Assembly (NCBI GenBank): GCA_949361645.1
Contig: OX442435.1
Span: 2,376,539-2,440,538 of the forward strand
Source of the DNA: Spongilla lacustris
Lineage: Eukaryota; Porifera; Demospongiae; Spongillida; Spongillidae
DNA: 64,000 nt
Reading direction: 5' to 3'
Shown: piece by piece, positions 58,188-64,000 of the stretch
How positions within the stretch are numbered: the stretch's first letter is position 1
Layout of the letters: each line of letters opens with the position of its first letter
Made by a program: the position numbers and the translations under genes
The notes under the pieces: model-generated
Told to the model about the DNA's origin: nothing
Database searches by the model: none
Seen by the model: the letters and a program-made list of their open reading frames with translations, nothing else

Positions 58188-58820
58188 CCCTTCATCAATT
58201 ATTCATGTGGAACCCCCCCCCTCGCCAAAATCCTGCATCCGCCCCTGCAGAGCACATCACAGAGTCAGCGTCCAAGTGCAACTTCACCCAAAAATTCAAA
58301 CGGTCGGTACTAGTCCCATTTATAAGCGCAACTACCCAACAAACTAGCTCCCTGATTCCTTTTTGACAAATATGGCTGTACTTCAGTTTACATACTTTTT
58401 AACTTCAAATTTTATGTATCGTGATGAGCCGCGGGCGCCCATAAGCTGGATTCAAGCGAAGCCACTGGGCCTTTTAGAACCATCACAAGAAAGTGTTCTA
58501 TTGATGGTATCACGATCCGCTCTTAATAATGCCTACCACACAATTAACTTACCGTCTTGAAAAGCCCAAATCGGTTGGAGACTAGACTTGACAGACCGAC
58601 AGGTCACCTCAACTTATCTGTGTGTACGCTCAACGGCTCTGCCAGGCTCTGGCGTAGTCGATACTTCGTTCAGTTGAACATTACGAGATAGGCGAGTTGA
58701 TTGGGTTAAAATATAGGCCTATATAAGGGCAATCTCGAGTTTGCGCAAACAAACCATGGATCCAGGGTTTGCGCAGGACAATCCCGGGTTTGCGCAAATC
58801 CACGCTTTGCGCGTAACATA

Positions 58821-59437
58821 TACATCAAGGACAATATGTATGTTGCTGACTGTGAAAATAATCGCATACAAAAACTCACCCTGGAAGGAGCTTTTATTCT
58901 TAAGTTTAACACCAACAAACCCTCTGCAGTCATTGTTGATAAGGAGAATAGAATTATTGTTGCTGAGAGCAAAAAGAACAATGTCACAATCTTCTCTCAT
59001 AATGGACGCTTGCTATTCACCATACATGGAGATGTTGCAGGCAACAACCATTTTCTGTATCCACGTGGTCTTGCCTTAGACCCTCAGGGAAATATTCATG
59101 TTGCAGCCTGTGATTCAAATACTATCAAAGTCTTCACCATTGAAGGTGTCTATATCAGAACATATGGTGATCTAAAGAAGCCTAGTGGAATAGCTATTGG
59201 TAGTGATGGTTATAGCTTTGCCAGTGAGAGTGATGGCAGTTGTGTTTCAATCTTTGATCTAGAAGGAAACAAGGTCCACACAGTGGACAATCTAAGCAAA
59301 CCTTTAGGCATTGCACTACATTCCGACGCATATTATTTTGAAGGATTCAATGCCGATTCAATGCCAATTGATTCAGCGGGAGTTTGTATGTTGCTGATTC
59401 AAATGCTGATACCATATGCAGATGGCGAAAGAGCTAG
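58821..59437 (+). pseudogene. TRIM-NHL protein, remaining NHL repeats
   Basis: This continues the propeller after the insertion: NMYVADCENNRIQKLTLEG, IIVAESKKNNVTIFSHNG, LALDPQGNIHVAACDSNTIK, GIAIGSDGYSFASESDG and LSKPLGIALHSD, about five NHL blades. Near 59330-59380 about 50 bp of sequence unlike any NHL repeat shifts the frame; beyond it the frame needed to read SLYVADSNADTICRW is open to a TAG at 59435. So the gene has two lesions, the 2.8 kb insertion and this small one. In the unshifted frame a stop appears at 59439-59441. Confidence 0.8.
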
Positions 59438-59459
59438 GTGATGACTAAACTTTAATTAC

Positions 59460-60230
59460 ACTTTATAGTCTATTGTTGTTGTCATAGAGGGGAGGGGGGG
59501 GGGGGGGAATCGTATTGGAAAACCATTTCTGTAACAACTCCAATTGCTTTTGTTTTTGTTGTCAATTAAAAGCTTAATGTACATGTACACTATATATGCA
59601 TGTCAATAATGTCTAAAGGAGAGGGAGGGTATGCAGAAGTAGCCACTTCCACACCTCTACGATGAAGAAGCAGTTCATCACCGGCTAGCATGATCGAATC
59701 ATCACATTAAAGGGATGTACATCAGAAATTATAACTGGATTACGACTACATGATACAGAGTTTTATTTGAGATAAAGTTGAACAAAAAGTGTGTTCTGTG
59801 CATTTCTAGTCTGTTAGTCCACACACAACACACACATGCATACACACATACACAGTTAAAACATGATGTCGTGTGTTAGGTTTTGAACTGAGGTGGCGGC
59901 TCTCAGTTTTGCATTAAGTGGACTCTGGGGAAGGATCAAGAGAAGGAGAGAGGAATGGTATTTTAATTAACAGGGACATCATGAACCATGATACACATCA
60001 GTCATGGTTCATGCATTGAACACTATTCATACTTTTAATTGTCCTTCACACTCCCGTCCAATCATGCACAACCTCCCCTTATTTCAAATGTAATGTGTAC
60101 ACAAATTGTTACAAACTATCAGACCTTTTCATTGTATTACAACAGACAAAATGGTTGTGGCAAATGAGAACACTCCCCCTTCCTACTAGTTGTAAACTCA
60201 AACATGTACACTACTACACACACCTGCCAT
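59460..60230. other. Stretch with no recognised gene
   Basis: Contains a G-rich run at 59489-59507, ACAC-type short repeats near 59820-59850 and AT-rich DNA. No coding exon supported. It lies between the converging TRIM-NHL and kinase sequences. Confidence 0.45.
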
Positions 60231-60233
60231 TTT

Positions 60234-60835
60234 TTACTGGACATGTGAGACTTGAGCCTTGCAATATTCAACAGCTCTGAGCTTCTCTGTGTCTTACTGT
60301 CCACCCAGGGATGTGCCAGACATTGCGATGCTGTGAGGCGTTTTCTGTGTATGTGCGAGTGCAGAGGTGTGAGTACACAAACCAATCACCTCCCTTTCAC
60401 GAGCAGCTTGGAGATGAGATCTTTGGTGTATTCATTGAAGTACTTTGATGGTAAGGAGTAGCATGCACTTTTGATGTTATCCTTGGTAAGGTCCAGCGAT
60501 TTCACAAGGAAGGGTGAGCCACCACTGAGGCTGTGGTCACAGGGAGAGACTCCAAATAATGCACAATGCTACTTTATCTTCCCAGCTACATGTATATCTT
60601 CTCCTTTCACTAAATTTTTTTCCCACCATTCCTCTTGTCCATCCTTCTCTCTCAATCACCTTCCCTTCATCTCCTACTACATCAACAACTCTACACTATA
60701 CTTCCTGTGTACCAACAGTGCCACTGTACCACTGTACCCTGGGTGCCTGGGGGACTTACAGAGTGAAGATGACAACACCCATAGACCACATGTCAGCAGA
60801 CAAAGTGGCTGCTTCACCACTGATGAGCTCAGGAG
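60234..60835 (-). CDS. Partial MLCK/DAPK-type protein kinase, C-terminal lobe
   Basis: Three minus-strand exons with GT-AG boundaries join in frame: 60835-60760, 60530-60390 and 60344-60234. The first holds PELISGEAATLSADMWSMGV, the APE end of the activation segment and subdomain IX. The second holds LSGGSPFLVK. The third holds KRLTASQCLAHPWVD, subdomain XI, then LLNIARLKSHMSSKKWQ, which resembles the region after the catalytic domain in myosin light-chain kinases and relatives. The codons split at both junctions are completed correctly. The N-lobe, HRD and DFG motifs were not found upstream to about 62.5 kb. Either introns are very long, or this is a fragment of a duplicated gene. Confidence 0.75.
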
Positions 60836-60839
60836 CTGG

Positions 60840-62190
60840 AGGAGTGAGATCAAGATGTTGAGCATTTTTGTTTTCCTGACTGCGTTTTTCTTTTCCTGAC
60901 TGAAATAACACATTGTAGAGTCTATATAAATAACGCACAATGTTAAAGTGACTTGTCAAGTGTCATTCATGTGGTGCATGACGTGGTGACATAACACCTG
61001 TACTGGTTGGTGGTCCAGTGGTAGTGGTGGTGATGGTGGTGATGTTTGTGGTGGTGGTGCAATATCACTGCTAGTACTGGGACCTCCTTCCAGCCACCTC
61101 GCTATTTCATCCAGCAGAGAGTACTGCTCATCAAAGGGGTCTGAGGAGAACATCCCCTCCAAGGTGGTAGAGGACTAAGCCATCCTAACCTTGTCTGAGG
61201 AAGGCCCCGCCTCACTGAAGCCAATCGCATTTCCTGAAGAGATTAAATCAACTATCGGGAAAAGGGGGGGGGGGGGGAGGTGGCACATGACCGTCAGAGG
61301 GGGGCACATCAGGCGCACATGGCCATCAGAGGGGGGGGGGGGGGGGCACATGACCATCAGATGAGGGACACATGACTGATATAGGCGAACCTTTCTTTGC
61401 ACGAATCGGACACATGAACAATACAAAACTATAGCTAAAGTGCGAAATTTCCTTCATAAATTCGTTTTTGACAAAGACATATGACAGACCCCCCAATCGT
61501 TATTCAAAGAGATTGCAGCATGCATGCGGAGCATGGTTTTGCTTCTAGTGCTAGCTAGCATTGCAGAATCGTATATTATGTGTAAAGTATACTGTGTCAC
61601 GCCCCTTTTGGCGCCCCTTAACATTGGCTCCTCCCTTCGGTGGATGCTGGGGCCGCCTCGGCTTTTTATGATAAATCATCATAATCAAAACAATATCTCG
61701 AAGTTGAAGAGATAAACAATGGGAACCGCGGTCTACATAACAGATAGTCTCAAGGGCGGAGGGGTCCGATCATATTCACAATCAATTTTCACATACGTGA
61801 CAATTTATCACCCAATTATCACACAATAATACCATGTAATGGTGCAGGTGTGACCCTTGTGGACTGATGTAAATATAACCAATAACCCAATTAATATTTT
61901 TGTGAAAGCGATGGAGAAAGGGAAAAGAAAGACGTCCGCTGCAGCGAATCAACGGGAGAAAAGATTGAAAGCTGACGAAGACATGAAACTGGGTGAGGAG
62001 TGTACTTCAGTTAACCCCTTCCCCGTCCCCGTCCCCATGCTTAAACTAAATGTATCTGAATGATTAGCTATAGAGGGTAGTCTCGTTTAGCCAGATACTC
62101 AGATACATCGAACTCACAGGTACTTCCCTCGTCCCCACCCAGTTAAATTTCGAGTCTGGCTACTAGCGCCCATAAATGCCTATCGCGATT
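60840..62190. other. Stretch with G-rich runs and weak coding signals
   Basis: A minus-strand frame at 60956-61162 encodes an acidic then proline-rich peptide (MEGMFSSDPFDEQYSLLDEI) that could be an exon, but I recognise no family. G runs lie at 61264-61277 and 61331-61346. On the plus strand 61911-61998 reads MEKGKRKTSAAANQREKRLK and ends with a possible donor GTGAGG; it might be a first exon of the gene whose later exon is at 63080. Both are speculative. Confidence 0.3.
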
Positions 62191-62191
62191 A

Positions 62192-62240
62192 GTAGTCGGG
62201 CACGCCTGACCAAACGCGGTGGTAGGGCGTGCCCGACTAC
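62192..62240. repeat. Perfect 15 bp hairpin
   Basis: GTAGTCGGGCACGCC at 62192 is complementary to GGCGTGCCCGACTAC ending at 62240, with a loop of 19 nt. CGCGATTA lies just outside both sides. It adjoins a dispersed module also seen near 51200 and 58440. Confidence 0.7.
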
Positions 62241-63079
62241 GCGATTATAAGCGAAACCACTGGGCCTTTTTTAGGTTAGGATTTAGGATTGCCATGGATG
62301 GACTTTTTTGTACAGAGCTTTTGAATAAAGTGCCAGCGCTGTTCTACAGTTTCTAAAATTTTAATGATGTGCATCTCTGGCGTTTTATGTCAATCCTGGT
62401 ATGGCAACCTATACTCGGCCTCCTAGTACTTAGGTGCTATGTAGAAGGATCAATTTGTTTTTTGTAATTTTTGATTTTATTTAATTATTTATTAATTATT
62501 TAGTTTGTGTACTCAATATTTAAGCCCACATTATTAGAGCATTTAGCAAAAATTAACTGTTTGTGGTCAATTTATAAACGATTTTCTTTGATTGTAGATG
62601 TGTCTGCTGTTAGTGCATCAGAAGAACTGCATGGGACTTAATTTTAGGTGCTATAACGTTGTGTTTTGTTATGTATAATGTTCGCTTTCCTTTCTGCACT
62701 TTTGGCATCACTGATTCAAACTGAGCAATGAACAGTCATATATTAATCAGTACTGTATAGATATAAATATGGGTCCATTTGTCATGTGAACATAATCTTC
62801 AGTTAAAGAAACCATCCTGGTATACTGTGAATCGTAATAACTCTTTCCATATTTGCAGAGGCCTGACAACACAAGATAGCTTGACAAAAGCCTTTGCTAA
62901 AGTTGGGAACGAGGCACAATGACAATTTTACAATATTACGTTATGCAAACCATTTCAGTCCATGTAATAATTAGATGTCCTTGAGGTGGAATATCCATGT
63001 AGTGTAATTACACAGATAGTGATACAAATGGGGTGTTCTGTTGTTGCACATGTAGCTGACTATATGCTGCATTTTACAG

Positions 63080-63239
63080 AAGCTGTGACAGTTGATGACA
63101 TCATTACTGATGACATGATGGAGCAGAAGAAGCTTGTACCAATGGAACAGGGAAAGGATGAAGGTGATGATCACACCTTGGTGCATAACAACAAAGCAGG
63201 ATCTCCTACAACCTTAGAAGACACTCAAGACAACACCAG
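63080..63239 (+). CDS. Leader exon of a second TRIM-NHL gene (copy 2, partial gene)
   Basis: It has the same 160 bp length, acceptor (CATTTTACAG ending at 63079) and donor (GTATGG at 63240) as copy 1. It encodes DDIITDDMMEQKKLVPMEQG and LEDTQDNT with about eight residue changes. By analogy the RING exon would lie beyond 64000. Reading-frame conservation suggests it is or recently was functional. Confidence 0.6.
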
Positions 63240-63324
63240 GTATGGCATCTGATTATAAGTAGTTGGAGGAAGCAGTGGTGTGGAGGTGGGCTCACAAATG
63301 AACGCTAACAATTAGGGAATATAC

Positions 63325-63896
63325 TTTAAATTTGATAGATCGAACAAACGCCTACATGTAGGCGAAAAGTGCTGTTTTAGCCTACGTGTAGGCGTTCTAT
63401 TTAATAGAGGCTATGCGATGGAAGCTATGAATAATTCATGTTAGTACCCATTGTGCTCATGTACTCATATTTATTTGAGAGAATTAGCCGTCGTTTCATT
63501 CCTAATTTGCTCCTGCGTGCCACAAAAGCTGTTCTGGGCTCTTCCCATCTGGAACAAGATAGCGGCAGACACTTTTACCCATGCATTAACGCCACGTGTC
63601 TGTTAGCGGTTGTTAACAGTTGTACTGACCTGTTTTGATCGTAGTAATTATATCTATTTATATCGAATGCTTCTAGTAACAACTCCAGTTAAATGAGGGG
63701 CGTGCCCCAATAGAACTTACGTAGCACTAGCAGCACGCTGGCGTTGTTTTCTGCTACCACCTTTCAAGTAGTCCTCTTGGTATATTGATCCTTGTTATAT
63801 CAAGCGTTGCCTGTTTGTCATTGTTTGGAATAAAACGATTTGCAACGCCTACATGTAGGTTAACACGCCTACACGTAGGCCTAGATGACGATCTAT
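63325..63896. mobile_element. Inverted-repeat element with CGCCTACATGTAGGCG palindromes
   Basis: Absent from the matching position of copy 1. Ends near TTTAAATTTGATAGATCG on the left and CGATCTATCTTAAACC on the right are imperfect inverted copies. The palindrome CGCCTACATGTAGGCG at 63350, AGCCTACGTGTAGGCG at 63379, CGCCTACATGTAGGTT at 63847 and CGCCTACACGTAGGCC at 63867 occur twice at each end. About 570 bp; no coding capacity recognised. Confidence 0.7.
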
Positions 63897-64000
63897 CTTA
63901 AACCTTTGAGGTACAATGAGGGTATCTGGGAACTGTAAAACTCTCAGGGTGGTCACAAATGGTCACCAAATGAGGCTTCCAAAGTATACGCAGGGACGGC

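Larger units (their letters stand above)
56035..58820. mobile_element. 2.8 kb TA-flanked inverted-repeat insertion in the NHL exon
   Basis: The left end TATGTTACGCGCAAAGCGTG at 56035 is mirrored by CACGCTTTGCGCGTAACATA ending at 58820. Inverted similarity extends about 70 bp, through GGATCCATGGTTTG. TA lies directly outside each end. The gene reading on the two sides joins across one TA in frame, which proves an insertion with a TA target. Nothing inside resembles a transposase. Confidence 0.85.
62600..63984 (+). repeat. Segmental duplication, copy 2
   Basis: Homologous to 53105-53998 in the same orientation, with an additional inserted element at about 63325-63896. Resumption of homology after it (CTCAGGGTGGTCACAAATGG near 63943) defines the insertion. 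Confidence 0.85.

Noticed and set aside
56035..58820. The TRIM-NHL insertion as a normal intron
   Set aside because: Its edges are inverted repeats flanked by TA, not GT-AG, and the coding sequence joins through the TA. Splicing out by internal sites cannot be excluded.

Overview
This window looks like nuclear DNA from an early-branching marine animal, most likely a sponge. I infer this from GT-AG introns, a TRIM-NHL gene with two B-boxes and a filamin domain, a P-element-like gene family I associate with sponges and cnidarians, BEL/Pao and Ty3/gypsy retrotransposons, and abundant ACATGT-type motifs. Nothing bacterial is visible. The species call is an inference.

Layout. Positions 1-4602 are a satellite of about 26 units of roughly 180 bp. 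After about 1.3 kb without recognisable genes, 6004-25876 holds four back-to-back palindromic elements separated only by TATATA-type DNA: A (7.5 kb), B (0.83 kb), C (10.7 kb) and B' (0.83 kb, an inverted copy of B). All share a subterminal module of about 300 bp. The long arms of A and C consist of short shuffled phrases built around CTGCAAGTG and have no convincing genes.

Positions 27976-35975 are a decayed BEL/Pao retrotransposon (gag zinc knuckles, protease, RT, RNase H, integrase, part of an LTR). It is split by a 3.5 kb DNA transposon and carries many in-frame TGA codons. Positions 35977-41360 are a minus-strand P-element-like pseudogene split by an essentially intact Ty3/gypsy element (116 bp LTRs, one 1325-codon gag-pol frame). 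Microsatellites and a small inverted-repeat element follow.

Positions 45291-49363 are an apparently intact hAT transposon with 8 bp target duplications. Its transposase has a chromodomain and a BED finger at the N-terminus. I regard this as the most interesting protein in the window.

Positions 53105-63984 are host genes with insertions. A TRIM-NHL gene has its NHL propeller split by a 2.8 kb TA-flanked foldback element. A partial MLCK-type kinase lies on the minus strand. A second copy of the TRIM-NHL leader exon sits at the right edge, implying a tandem paralogue that continues outside the window. The window as a whole is a layered record of transposition with few intact host genes.
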